The position numbers were made by a program, and so were the translations under genes. Positions 9,945 to 18,834 of a stretch of DNA of 64,000 nt are shown in pieces. The stretch comes from Clostridia bacterium (GTDB taxonomy: Bacteria > Bacillota > Clostridia > Lachnospirales > Anaerotignaceae). The DNA lies in the NCBI GenBank assembly GCA_009929735.1, contig RZZU01000001.1:124001-188000 (forward strand), read 5' to 3'. The notes below the pieces were generated by a model. It was not told the origin of the DNA and did no database searches. It was given only the letters and a program-made list of their open reading frames with translations. The stretch's first letter is position 1. Each line of letters starts with the position of its first letter.

Positions 9945-10934
9945 TTGTATACCTTTGAGGAAATTTGGGGCAATCAGCGTCTGCTTTTGCATCTGCGTAT
10001 GGCGGTGAAAAATCAAAAGACCTCCCATGCCTATTTATTCATAGGGGGCGCAGGCGCAGGCAAACGGATGATTGCGAAAACCTTTGCGAAATATCTTTTG
10101 TGTACCTCACAGCAGGAGGAACCCTGCGGAATTTGCGATAGCTGTCGGGTGTTTGGCAGCGGTAACCATCCCGATGTGATTCATGTGACATCGCAAAAAA
10201 AAACGCTCGGGGTGGATGAAATTCGTAGGCAGATATTGGAAACGGTGGATATAAAGCCCTATCATTATGATAAAAAAATATATATTCTTCATCAAGCCCA
10301 TACGATGACGGTACAGGCGCAGAACGCTTTGCTGAAAACCTTGGAAGAACCGCCTGCATATGCTGTTTTTTTGCTGCTGGCAGAGAATTCGGATGCTTTT
10401 TTACCCACAATTCTTTCCAGAACGGTTACGCTGAAAATCAGCCCTCTTACAGAGGAAGAAATCCGTATGTATTTAATACAAAAAGGCTTGGCAGCCAAGG
10501 AAGAAGCTGCATTTTTTGCGGCTTACGGACAGGGAAGAATCGGTCACGCATTGGAATTGATTGAAGATGAGGCCTTTCGGCAGATGCGGGAGGATATTTT
10601 GGCGCAAATGAGCCGCCTTTCTGCGATGCGTTTGTCAGAGGCATTGCTTTTGGCGAAGGAATGGGAAATTTTCAAAAATGATTCCCGTTTTTTAGATATT
10701 ATTGGGTTATGGTATCGAGATTTACTGGCGGCAAAGTCCTTAAGGGACGAACACTTTATTATACAGAAGGATAAAAAAGAATTGATTTATGCAGCTGCAA
10801 CGGAACCGGCGGAAGTATTGGCAAAAAAGGCGGCAGCTGTGACAAAGGCAAAAGAGCGACTCATACAAAACGCAAATTTTCGGCTGACTATGGAGGTTAT
10901 GCTGATGGAGTTAAAGGAGAATGGAAACCAATGA
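9945..10934 (+). CDS. holB: DNA polymerase III delta' subunit
   Basis: Clamp-loader subunit. 329 residues with an AAA+ core: P-loop-like GGAGAGKR (residues 34-41), the clamp-loader zinc Cys set at Cys53, Cys61, Cys64 and Cys67 (CGICDSC), IYILHQAHTMTVQAQNALLKTLEEPP (Walker B region), and the SRT arginine-finger motif in TILSRTVTLK. A strong AAGGAGGGG (9931-9939) places translation at TTG 9945; the upstream GTG 9927 overlaps that site. Its last 4 bases overlap ricT (ATGA). Confidence 0.93.
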   Translation: MYTFEEIWGNQRLLLHLRMAVKNQKTSHAYLFIGGAGAGKRMIAKTFAKYLLCTSQQEEPCGICDSCRVFGSGNHPDVIHVTSQKKTLGVDEIRRQILETVDIKPYHYDKKIYILHQAHTMTVQAQNALLKTLEEPPAYAVFLLLAENSDAFLPTILSRTVTLKISPLTEEEIRMYLIQKGLAAKEEAAFFAAYGQGRIGHALELIEDEAFRQMREDILAQMSRLSAMRLSEALLLAKEWEIFKNDSRFLDIIGLWYRDLLAAKSLRDEHFIIQKDKKELIYAAATEPAEVLAKKAAAVTKAKERLIQNANFRLTMEVMLMELKENGNQ

Positions 10935-11800
10935 TTGAAGTGGTAGGAATTCGATTTAAAAAAGCAGGGAAAATGTATTACTTTGATCCCGATGGATTAA
11001 AGCTGAGCAAAGAAGATGATGCCATTGTGGAAACTGCACGTGGCGTGGAATATGGACAGGTAATTAAGGAAAACACCTTTGTGGCAGAGGAAACCATTGT
11101 GCCTCCGTTGAAGAAGGTGCTGCGCAAGGCAACAAAGGATGATGCCCGTACTGTGGAAAATAACGAAAAAAGGGAAGCTGAGGCTTTTCAAATTTGCTTG
11201 GGGCACATTGCCCATATAGGCTTGGATATGAAGCTGGTTGACGTGGAGATGACCTTTGACCGCAACAAGCTTATTTTCTATTTTACCTCCGATGGGAGGG
11301 TTGATTTTAGAGAGCTGGTAAAGGAGCTGGCGGCGGATTTCCGTACCCGTATCGAACTGCGTCAGATTGGTGTGCGTGATGAGGCGAAAATGCTCAATGG
11401 TATTGGTATTTGTGGAAGAACATTATGCTGTGCAACTTTTTTAGGGGATTTTCAGCCTGTATCCATTAAAATGGCAAAGGAACAGAGTCTTTCGCTGAAC
11501 CCTACAAAAATCAGCGGTATTTGCGGGCGTTTGATGTGCTGCCTGAAATACGAGGAGGAAGTTTACGAGGAGCTGAACAGCAAAATGCCCAAGGTTGGGG
11601 ATATTATTTCCACACCCGAAGGTACGGGTGAAATTCTTTCCACCAATGTATTGCTTCAGCAAATAAAAGCGGCTGTCAGAAAGACGGACAACGATCCCCC
11701 AACCATTGCTTTTTTCCATGCGGATGAAATTAAAGTAATCAAATCAAAGAAAAAGAAGAAAGAATTTATTCCTGAGGAATTAAAGGCATATGAGGACTGA
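10931..11800 (+). CDS. ricT: RicT (YaaT), PSP1-domain protein
   Basis: 289 residues with the PSP1 domain: GVEYGQV, the Cys-rich stretch ICGRTLCCATFLGDF and GICGRLMCCLKYE. In Bacillus, RicT with RicA and RicF forms an Fe-S complex that modulates RNase Y cleavage and developmental phosphorelays; the conserved Cys residues here are the expected ligands. The C-terminal KSKKKKKEFIPEELKAYED tail is highly basic then acidic. The ATG overlaps the holB stop, so the genes are translationally coupled. Confidence 0.93.
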   Translation: MIEVVGIRFKKAGKMYYFDPDGLKLSKEDDAIVETARGVEYGQVIKENTFVAEETIVPPLKKVLRKATKDDARTVENNEKREAEAFQICLGHIAHIGLDMKLVDVEMTFDRNKLIFYFTSDGRVDFRELVKELAADFRTRIELRQIGVRDEAKMLNGIGICGRTLCCATFLGDFQPVSIKMAKEQSLSLNPTKISGICGRLMCCLKYEEEVYEELNSKMPKVGDIISTPEGTGEILSTNVLLQQIKAAVRKTDNDPPTIAFFHADEIKVIKSKKKKKEFIPEELKAYED

Positions 11801-12545
11801 TATTAAAATTAACGAGTTTGAACGAGTAGATGATTTGCATCGTAATGGGTTTAAAATTATTCAGGATCCCAAGCGCTTTTGTTTTGGTGTGGATGCGGTG
11901 CTGCTCAGCAGCTTTGCCAGAGTAAAAAAGGACGAACGTGTTTTGGATCTGGGGACAGGTACGGGCATTGTTCCGATTTTGCTTGCGGCAAGGACGAAGG
12001 GAGCATATTTTACAGGACTGGAAATACAAGAAGAAAGCGTTGAGATGGCCAAAAGAAGCGTAGCCTTGAATGAATTGGAGGGGAAAATTTCAATTCGGCT
12101 TGGTGATATAAAAGAGGCTGCACAGCTTTTTGCCGGTCAAACGTTTGACGTAGTGACCTCCAATCCACCTTATATGAATGAGGGCGGAGGACTTGTGAAT
12201 TCCTATAGTGCAAAAGCAATTGCAAGGCATGAGGTGCTTTGCTCCCTAGAAGATGTGGTGGCGGCTGCGGATAAGGTTTTGCAATGGGGCGGAAGATTTT
12301 ATATGATTCATCGCCCACATCGGCTGACGGATATTATTGTGCTGATGCGTCAGTATAAGCTGGAGCCGAAAAGATTGCGCTTCATTCATTCTTTTCAAGA
12401 CAAGGCACCTACGATGGTGCTGGTGGAAGGAATAAAGGGCGCAAACCCGATGATTAAGGTGGAGCCGCCGTTGATTATTTACAGTGAAGCGGGGAAATAT
12501 ACCCAAGAAGCTTATGATATTTATTATGGAGAAGGGCAGGCATGA
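11790..12545 (+). CDS. tRNA1(Val) (adenine37-N6)-methyltransferase-like (YabB/TrmN6)
   Basis: 251-residue class I SAM methyltransferase. Motif I is DLGTGTGIVPILLA, the acidic loop follows in GLEIQEES, and motif IV NPPY occurs in TSNPPYM, which marks N6-adenine or N5-glutamine methylation. Position between ricT and rsmI is that of yabB. It overlaps ricT by 11 bases and rsmI by 4, so it lies in a tight operon. Specificity for tRNA1(Val) A37 is a family-level inference. Confidence 0.88.
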   Translation: MRTDIKINEFERVDDLHRNGFKIIQDPKRFCFGVDAVLLSSFARVKKDERVLDLGTGTGIVPILLAARTKGAYFTGLEIQEESVEMAKRSVALNELEGKISIRLGDIKEAAQLFAGQTFDVVTSNPPYMNEGGGLVNSYSAKAIARHEVLCSLEDVVAAADKVLQWGGRFYMIHRPHRLTDIIVLMRQYKLEPKRLRFIHSFQDKAPTMVLVEGIKGANPMIKVEPPLIIYSEAGKYTQEAYDIYYGEGQA

Positions 12546-13402
12546 TACAAAATATGGCAGGAACATTATATCTATGCGCAACGCCCATTGGTAATTTAGA
12601 AGATATTACCCTTAGAACATTAAAGCTCTTGGAAAGCGTTGATGTGATTGCGGCGGAGGATACAAGAAATACACTGAAGCTTTTGAATCGGTATGAGATA
12701 AAAACACCGATGACAAGCTACCATGAGCATAACAAAGCAGGGAAGGGTCCATTTTTGATTGAAAAGCTTTTGGCTGGAGAAAACATTGCCTTGGTGACTG
12801 ATGCAGGGATGCCGGGCATTTCTGACCCGGGGGCGGACTTAGTGAAGCTTTGCTATGAGGCTGAGGTCCCCGTAACCGTTGCGCCAGGAGCCTCGGCGGC
12901 GGTGGTTGCCTTGGTGCTTTCGGGCTTGGACACCAGAAGGTTTGTGTTTGAAGGTTTTTTGCCGTCGGACAAGAAAGAAAAGCGTCTTATTTTGAAAACC
13001 TTGGAAAGAGAGCATCGTACCATGATTTTTTACGAAGCACCCCATCGCTTACTGGATACCTTGGAAGAGCTGGAAGGGGTATTCGGTGCTGAACGTGAAA
13101 GTGCTGTCATTCGGGAATTAACCAAAAAGTTTGAAGAGGTACGGCGTGAAATCATCGGACAGCAAAGACTTTATTTTACAGAAAAACCGCCAAAGGGCGA
13201 ATTTGTTTTGGTGATAGAGGGGCTTTCATTAGAAGCACAAAGAAAAGAAGCCCAAGCGAGTTGGGAAGAAATTTCTGTGCAGGAGCATATTGAAAGGTAT
13301 TTAAAGCAGGGCTTAAACGAAAAGGACGCTATGAAGCAAACCGCAAAAGACAGAGGCGTTTCAAAACGGGATATTTATAAAGAATATAAGACGAATGAAT
13401 AA
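12542..13402 (+). CDS. rsmI: 16S rRNA (cytidine1402-2'-O)-methyltransferase
   Basis: 286-residue tetrapyrrole-methylase-fold enzyme that 2'-O-methylates C1402 of 16S rRNA. Characteristic stretches: GTLYLCATPIGNLEDITLRTL, AAEDTRNTLKLL, TDAGMPGISDPGA and APGASAAVVALVLSG. Start ATG 12542 overlaps the previous stop (ATGA) and has GGAGAAGG 6 bases upstream; ATG 12554 is an alternative that matches the usual family N-terminus. Full length with the C-terminal GVSKRDIYKEY helix-turn region. Confidence 0.95.
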   Translation: MIQNMAGTLYLCATPIGNLEDITLRTLKLLESVDVIAAEDTRNTLKLLNRYEIKTPMTSYHEHNKAGKGPFLIEKLLAGENIALVTDAGMPGISDPGADLVKLCYEAEVPVTVAPGASAAVVALVLSGLDTRRFVFEGFLPSDKKEKRLILKTLEREHRTMIFYEAPHRLLDTLEELEGVFGAERESAVIRELTKKFEEVRREIIGQQRLYFTEKPPKGEFVLVIEGLSLEAQRKEAQASWEEISVQEHIERYLKQGLNEKDAMKQTAKDRGVSKRDIYKEYKTNE

Positions 13403-13448
13403 ATTTCTCTATGGAACAAAATAGATAGCAGGAAAGGGGCTTTTGAGG

Positions 13449-13826
13449 ATGTTCAACGGATTTTTGACGCTAAGCTGGCGGGATATACTGCTTGCAGCGT
13501 GTATTGCATTTATTATTTTTTCTCTGATACGATTTTTACAAAGGGTATTTGGAAAGCAGGAGCAGGAACTCGGCTTTACCGTAAAAAATATGGATATGCC
13601 TGATGTTTATGAAAAATGCAAGGAACTGTTTCCAATACAAAACCTTACGTTTCATGGAAAAGAGTTTACCAGAGGTATGCGTGTCAAGATTATTACAATG
13701 CAAAAGAAGATTATTGAGGGAGAATTGGTTGGAATCAATCAAGTAAATCTTATTTGTATTCGTACGCATAATCAAATTATTGCACATCAGATAGAAAAGA
13801 TTGAAGAAATTAAGGTTTTGGAGTAA
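13449..13826 (+). CDS. small membrane-anchored protein of unknown function
   Basis: 125 residues and not recognised. One strong N-terminal transmembrane helix (about residues 9-29, ILLAACIAFIIFSLIRF) is followed by a ~95-residue cytoplasmic or surface domain rich in beta strands, with a possible small barrel (GMRVKIITMQKKIIEGELVGINQVNLICIRTHNQIIAHQIEKIEEIKVL) that resembles an SH3/Sm-like strand pattern. ATG 13449 lies 9 bases from AGGAAAGGGG; TTG 13443 is too close to it. It is 46 bases downstream of rsmI and followed by a terminator, so it may be the last gene of the tmk-rsmI block. Confidence 0.6.
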   Translation: MFNGFLTLSWRDILLAACIAFIIFSLIRFLQRVFGKQEQELGFTVKNMDMPDVYEKCKELFPIQNLTFHGKEFTRGMRVKIITMQKKIIEGELVGINQVNLICIRTHNQIIAHQIEKIEEIKVLE

Positions 13827-13831
13827 AAAAA

Positions 13832-13866
13832 AGGTTATTTCCGTTCTATGGAAATAGCCTTTTTAT
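13832..13866 (+). terminator. intrinsic terminator closing the tmk-rsmI block
   Basis: Stem AGGTTATTTCC (13832-13842) with GGAAATAGCCT (13850-13860), one G-U pair, 7-base loop, then a T-rich run. Confidence 0.85.
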
Positions 13867-14260
13867 TTGCGAAAACAATGGCTAAAAATGAGCTGAAGAA
13901 AACTTTAACGGGATTTTAGCGGCTAGAAATATTGAAATTGATAGAATTGCGCATATAATGAAATTATGTATAGTCATTACTGAAATTTTGTGAAGTCAAA
14001 TAATGGAGAATTTTTATGAAATAAATTGATAACGTTAAAAATGGGATCAAAATGGATTTATTTCTAAGAAGCATTTCATAATCAGAAGCGTGGAAAGAAA
14101 TGAATGAGGTAAAGCATGGAATTGTAATCTGTATTGTGAAACAACGAATGGAATGCTAAAGATAATAAATACCGAATGATGGTTTATATAGATAGGGGTA
14201 TATGGAAGTCTATCAGCTGAAAAGATTGATAGCAGAAGTATATTGAGGAGGGGGTTGCAA
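13867..14260. other. AT-rich gap upstream of the activase gene
   Basis: About 390 bases with no supportable gene. A candidate promoter is at 13932-13959. The rest is AT-rich with scattered short purine runs and ends in the GAGGAGGGGG ribosome binding site (14245-14254). I see no riboswitch signature that I can name. Confidence 0.4.
13932..13959 (+). promoter_or_regulatory. candidate sigma-A promoter for the activase gene
   Basis: TTGAAA (13932-13937), 16-base spacer, TATAAT (13954-13959). It would give a leader of about 295 bases. Confidence 0.45.
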
Positions 14261-17200
14261 GTGAAGTATCATGATGGAAGCTTGGGCAATACATACAAAA
14301 TGGGCATAGATATTGGCTCTACAACCGTCAAGGTTGTTTTGGTCAACCAAGAAATGGAAATGGTATTTTGCTGCTATCGCAGGCATTTTTCGGAAATCAA
14401 AAAAACTGTAATGAATATGATACAGGAGGCAAGGGAAGCACTTGGGGAAGCCGATTTTTCTGTTATGATTACAGGAAGCGGCGGCGTTTCACTGGCGAAG
14501 AGCATAGGGGTGGAATTTATTCAGGAGGTTGTTGCCACAGCAAAAGCCCTTGAGACAACGGCACCCTTAACGGATGTTGCCATTGAGCTTGGCGGAGAGG
14601 ACGCAAAAATTATTTATTTTGACGGCGGCAATGTTGAGCAGAGAATGAATGGCGTCTGCGCTGGCGGAACGGGTTCTTTTATTGACCAGATGGCAAGCCT
14701 TCTGCAAACTGATGCAACGGGCTTAAATGAATTGGCAAAAGGACATACGGTCATTTATCCCATTGCTTCACGCTGCGGTGTTTTTGCCAAAACGGATATA
14801 CAACCCCTAATTAATGAGGGGGCAAAGCGACAGGATTTGGCGGCATCTATTTTTCAAGCAGTGGTAAATCAGACCATTGCTGGGCTTGCTTGTGGAAAGC
14901 CGATTCGTGGGCACGTTGCGTTTTTGGGAGGACCGCTCCATTTTCTTTCGGAGCTTAGGGAAAGATTTATCGAAACCCTGAAGCTGACAGGGGAAACAGC
15001 AATTATTCCTGAAAATTCGCATTTGTTTGCTGCTTACGGCACGGCTGTTTCTAACAAAGGAGAAGCAAATTTTAGTTTCAATGCTATTTTGAAAAAATTA
15101 ATGGAAAAAGGGGAATTGGCGGCCGAAGTTGGACGCATGGAGCCTTTGTTTCATAACGAAAAGGAATATCAGGTTTTTAAAGACAGACACGACCGTAACA
15201 AGGTAAGAAGAACTGCAATTTCCACTTATCATGGAGATGCATTTTTGGGCATTGATGCAGGTTCCACAACTGCAAAGATTGCTTTGGTTGGGGAGGATGG
15301 AAGCCTGTTGTATTCTTTCTATGCGGGCAACGAAGGAAATCTTTTGGGTGTGGTAACTAAAAGTCTGAACGAAATGTATGATTTGATGCCTGAGGATGTT
15401 GTGATAAGAAACTCCTGTGTAACGGGGTATGGCGAGGGGCTTTTAAAAGAGGCTTTGATGGTGGATTTGGGGTATATTGAAACGGTTGCCCACTATAAAG
15501 CGGCACAGTTTTTCCGCCCTGATGTGGATTTTATTTTGGATATCGGCGGGCAGGATATGAAATGTATCCGCATTAAAGACAATGTGATTGACAGCATTTT
15601 GCTAAACGAGGCTTGCTCCTCGGGGTGCGGTTCTTTTATTGAAACCTTTGCGAAATCCTTAAATTATAAGGTGGCTGATTTTGCGAAAATTGCTCTTTTC
15701 GCCAAGCATCCAATTGATTTGGGTTCCCGTTGTACGGTGTTTATGAATTCTCGTGTAAAGCAAGCGCAAAAGGAGGGTGCCGATGTATCGGATATTTCTG
15801 CGGGGTTGGCATACTCTGTTATTAAAAATGCACTGTTAAAGGTAATTAAAATTGCAGACCCTCAGTCCATGGGAAAATCCATGGTGGTGCAGGGTGGAAC
15901 TTTTTACAACGACGCAGTTTTAAAAAGCTTTGAGCTGATTAGCGGCAGACAGGCTGTGCGGCCTGATATTGCGGGTATTATGGGAGCTTTTGGTGCAGGA
16001 CTGATTGCAAGAGATAAATATGCAGAGGGCTATCAAACGAGTTTGATCAGCCGTGAGGAAATGAATGCCCTTGAAGTGCAGTCGAACATGGCAAGATGCC
16101 AAGGTTGTACCAATCATTGCCTTTTGACAATCAATATGTTTAACGGCGGCAGACGCTTTATTACAGGAAACCGCTGTGAAAGAGGCTTGGGAAAGGAAAA
16201 AATTGAAAATCCTGCACCCAACCTTTACGAATACAAACAACACAGACTGTTTGATTATAAGCCTCTATCGGCAGAGGAGGCAAAGCGTGGCACGGTAGGC
16301 ATTCCTCGGGTATTGAATATGTGGGAGGATTATCCTTTTTGGCACACTTTCTTTACAAAACTGGGGTATCGTGTGGTGCTTTCCCCAAATTCCACAAAGG
16401 GGATTTTTGAAAAGGGCATGGAATCCATCCCGAGTGAATCTGTCTGCTATCCAGCCAAGCTGGTGCATGGGCATATCATGTATTTGCTGGAGCAGAACGT
16501 GGACATCATTTTTTATCCCGGCGTTGTCTATGAACGTAGGGATAGCATTGCGGCAGACAACAATTACAACTGCCCCATTGTGGCCTCTTACAACGAGAAT
16601 ATCAAAAACAATGTGGAGGAATTGCAGGAAAAGGATATTCGTTTTATGAATCCTTTCCTTGCGATGGATAAAATAGAAACCGTTTTGAAACGCATGACGG
16701 AGGAGTTTGAACCTTTGGGCTGTACGCAAAAGGAAATTAGGGAAGCGGTTTACTGTGGCTGGAATGAATGGTCCGAATTCCGTCGGGATATACATGAAAA
16801 GGGCGAGGAAACCCTACGTTATATCAAAGAAAACAACATGATAGGGATTGTTCTTGGCGGACGTCCTTACCATGTGGATCCGGAAATTAACCATGGCATT
16901 CCCGAGTTGATTGCAGGATACCGTATTGCCGTTTTGACGGAGGACAGCGTTGCCCATCTTGGCATGGCGAAGCGGCCTACTGTAGTAAGAGATCAATGGA
17001 CATACCATTCCAGACTGTATGAAGCGGCTGCATTTGTTACGACGCAAGAAAACCTGGAATATGTTCAGCTGAACTCCTTTGGATGTGGATTGGACGCTGT
17101 GACAACGGATGAGGTAAAGTCAATATTAACGGCTTCGGGAAAAATTTATACTGTGCTAAAGATTGACGAGGTAAACAACCTTGGTGCAGCACGCATCCGT

Positions 17201-18586
17201 ATTCGCTCCTTAATTGCGGCAATGGAGGACAGACGAGAAAAAGGCGTTACCTTAAAGGAAGGGGATGCAGGCTTACATAGGGTGCTGTTTACAAAGGAAA
17301 TGCGGAAAAAATATACCATCCTTTGTCCGCAGATGTCACCCATTCATTTCAATATTTTGCAGCCTGCAATTTGTGCCTGCGGCTATCAATTAGAAGTAAT
17401 GGAGGCCATGGACAGGAGTGCCATTGATACGGGGCTGAAATACGTAAATAATGATGCCTGCTATCCCGCCTTGATTGCCATTGGGCAGCTGATGAACGGC
17501 TTATTTTCGGGGAAATATGATTTAAACCGAACCGCTCTTTTGATTTCACAAACAGGCGGCGGCTGTAGGGCAACCAACTATATTGCTTTTATTCGTAAGG
17601 CATTGGAAAATGCAGGAATGCCAAACATACCAGTTATTTCCATAAACCCTGTGGGGCTGGAAAAAAATCCTGGATTTAAAATCAGTCTGGGATTGATGAA
17701 TAAGGCATTGCAGGCATTGGTATATGGCGATGTATTTATGCGTGTGCTGTATCGGACACGTCCCTATGAAAAGGTAAAAGGCTCTGCGAATGCGCTTTAT
17801 GAAAAATGGAATGAAAAAGTGAAAAAGGACGTTGCAAAGGGAAATTTTTATACCTTTGCGGAAAACATTCATGGAATTATCCGAGAGTTTGACGAGCTTG
17901 CATTGCTTGACATAGAAAAGCCAAGAGTAGGTGTGGTAGGGGAAATTTTGGTCAAGTTTCATCCGACTGCAAATAACGATTTGGTGAACCTTCTGGAAAG
18001 AGAGGGCGCAGAGGCGGTTGTGCCTGATTTGCTGACCTTTGGTCTATATTGCTGCTATAATGCAACACACAAGGAAAAATATCTGGGCGGCTCTGCAAAA
18101 AGCAGAATCATCGCTGATATGGTGGCAAAAGTGATTGAGATGTATCAAAAACCTATGGTGAATGCACTGAAAAAGAGCCGCCGTTTTGATTCTCCCCAAG
18201 ATATTCGGGAGTTGGGCAAATATGCGGAAAAGGTGGTTTCTCTTTGCAATCAAACTGGAGAAGGCTGGTTCTTAACTGCCGAAATGATAGAGCTGATACA
18301 TAGCGGCGTTGCAAATATTGTTTGTACACAGCCCTTTGGCTGCCTACCGAACCATGTTGTGGGCAAAGGGGTAATCAAGGAATTGCGGAAGCAGTATCCT
18401 TTGTCTAATGTGGTTGCCATTGACTATGATCCGGGGGCAAGTGAGATCAATCAGCTGAATCGGATTAAGCTGATGCTTGCAGGTGCTAACAAGAATTTGG
18501 AGGCTGTACGCTCCAACAGCTTGAGTAAAGCCCATTCTTTAGAGCAAGCGGCGTTTCGAGTGAAAGAGGATGAAAGAAGTTATTAA
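14261..18586 (+). CDS. giant 2-hydroxyacyl-CoA dehydratase activase / DUF2229-type protein
   Basis: 1,441 residues. Two tandem BadF/BcrA/HgdC-type ATPase domains occur: [10 protein letters not shown] (residues 15-24) and [10 protein letters not shown] (330-339). Each has a Cys pair 39 residues apart (Cys133/Cys172 and Cys452/Cys491), in CAGGTGSF...SRCGVF and CSSGCGSF...SRCTVF, matching the spacing of the two Cys that hold the intersubunit [4Fe-4S] cluster of HgdC-type activators. The remainder holds a Cys motif CQGCTNHC, a DUF2229-like region and a C-terminal part reminiscent of dehydratase subunits. The known role of the HgdC family is ATP-driven electron injection into 2-hydroxyacyl-CoA dehydratases; the substrate of these fused proteins is unknown. 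GTG 14261 fits GAGGAGGGGG; TTG 14243 overlaps it. No dehydratase genes are adjacent. Confidence 0.88.
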   Translation: MKYHDGSLGNTYKMGIDIGSTTVKVVLVNQEMEMVFCCYRRHFSEIKKTVMNMIQEAREALGEADFSVMITGSGGVSLAKSIGVEFIQEVVATAKALETTAPLTDVAIELGGEDAKIIYFDGGNVEQRMNGVCAGGTGSFIDQMASLLQTDATGLNELAKGHTVIYPIASRCGVFAKTDIQPLINEGAKRQDLAASIFQAVVNQTIAGLACGKPIRGHVAFLGGPLHFLSELRERFIETLKLTGETAIIPENSHLFAAYGTAVSNKGEANFSFNAILKKLMEKGELAAEVGRMEPLFHNEKEYQVFKDRHDRNKVRRTAISTYHGDAFLGIDAGSTTAKIALVGEDGSLLYSFYAGNEGNLLGVVTKSLNEMYDLMPEDVVIRNSCVTGYGEGLLKEALMVDLGYIETVAHYKAAQFFRPDVDFILDIGGQDMKCIRIKDNVIDSILLNEACSSGCGSFIETFAKSLNYKVADFAKIALFAKHPIDLGSRCTVFMNSRVKQAQKEGADVSDISAGLAYSVIKNALLKVIKIADPQSMGKSMVVQGGTFYNDAVLKSFELISGRQAVRPDIAGIMGAFGAGLIARDKYAEGYQTSLISREEMNALEVQSNMARCQGCTNHCLLTINMFNGGRRFITGNRCERGLGKEKIENPAPNLYEYKQHRLFDYKPLSAEEAKRGTVGIPRVLNMWEDYPFWHTFFTKLGYRVVLSPNSTKGIFEKGMESIPSESVCYPAKLVHGHIMYLLEQNVDIIFYPGVVYERRDSIAADNNYNCPIVASYNENIKNNVEELQEKDIRFMNPFLAMDKIETVLKRMTEEFEPLGCTQKEIREAVYCGWNEWSEFRRDIHEKGEETLRYIKENNMIGIVLGGRPYHVDPEINHGIPELIAGYRIAVLTEDSVAHLGMAKRPTVVRDQWTYHSRLYEAAAFVTTQENLEYVQLNSFGCGLDAVTTDEVKSILTASGKIYTVLKIDEVNNLGAARIRIRSLIAAMEDRREKGVTLKEGDAGLHRVLFTKEMRKKYTILCPQMSPIHFNILQPAICACGYQLEVMEAMDRSAIDTGLKYVNNDACYPALIAIGQLMNGLFSGKYDLNRTALLISQTGGGCRATNYIAFIRKALENAGMPNIPVISINPVGLEKNPGFKISLGLMNKALQALVYGDVFMRVLYRTRPYEKVKGSANALYEKWNEKVKKDVAKGNFYTFAENIHGIIREFDELALLDIEKPRVGVVGEILVKFHPTANNDLVNLLEREGAEAVVPDLLTFGLYCCYNATHKEKYLGGSAKSRIIADMVAKVIEMYQKPMVNALKKSRRFDSPQDIRELGKYAEKVVSLCNQTGEGWFLTAEMIELIHSGVANIVCTQPFGCLPNHVVGKGVIKELRKQYPLSNVVAIDYDPGASEINQLNRIKLMLAGANKNLEAVRSNSLSKAHSLEQAAFRVKEDERSY

Positions 18587-18600
18587 ATCAAAGGGATTGA

Positions 18601-18630
18601 GGGTGCCGACAAAGTCGGCACCCTTTCTTG
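18601..18630 (+). terminator. intrinsic terminator after the activase gene
   Basis: Perfect 10-bp GC-rich stem: GGGTGCCGAC (18601-18610), loop AAA, GTCGGCACCC (18614-18623), then TTTC. The same hairpin with one G-U pair recurs after murA at 29239-29261. Confidence 0.8.
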
Positions 18631-18755
18631 CTTTCAAAAGCTTGATGAGAAGAATGGAAGAAAAAATGGAGGGGTTACTGCGGGGGAAGATGCGATAAGA
18701 ACCGTTCACGATGCGTAAGAATATGAAGGGATTCTATGAATGCGTTCGACTTATA

Positions 18756-18785
18756 TTGACAACGAAAGCAATAAGAAATTATACT
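18756..18785 (+). promoter_or_regulatory. sigma-A promoter for the hybrid histidine kinase
   Basis: TTGACA (18756-18761), 18-base spacer, TATACT (18780-18785), 50 bases before the ATG. Confidence 0.6.
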
Positions 18786-18834
18786 TATGGAGTAGGGAAA
18801 GAAGGTTTGTGTAAATGAGAGGAGCGTATCCTGA

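Noticed and set aside
9664..10028. Minus-strand frames of 82 and 68 codons in the darA-holB gap
   Set aside because: They overlap the inverted-repeat element and the holB start, have no Shine-Dalgarno and match no family I know.
13867..14260. Riboswitch or tRNA in the gap before the activase gene
   Set aside because: No cloverleaf, no conserved aptamer core and no terminator-antiterminator pair could be found by eye.
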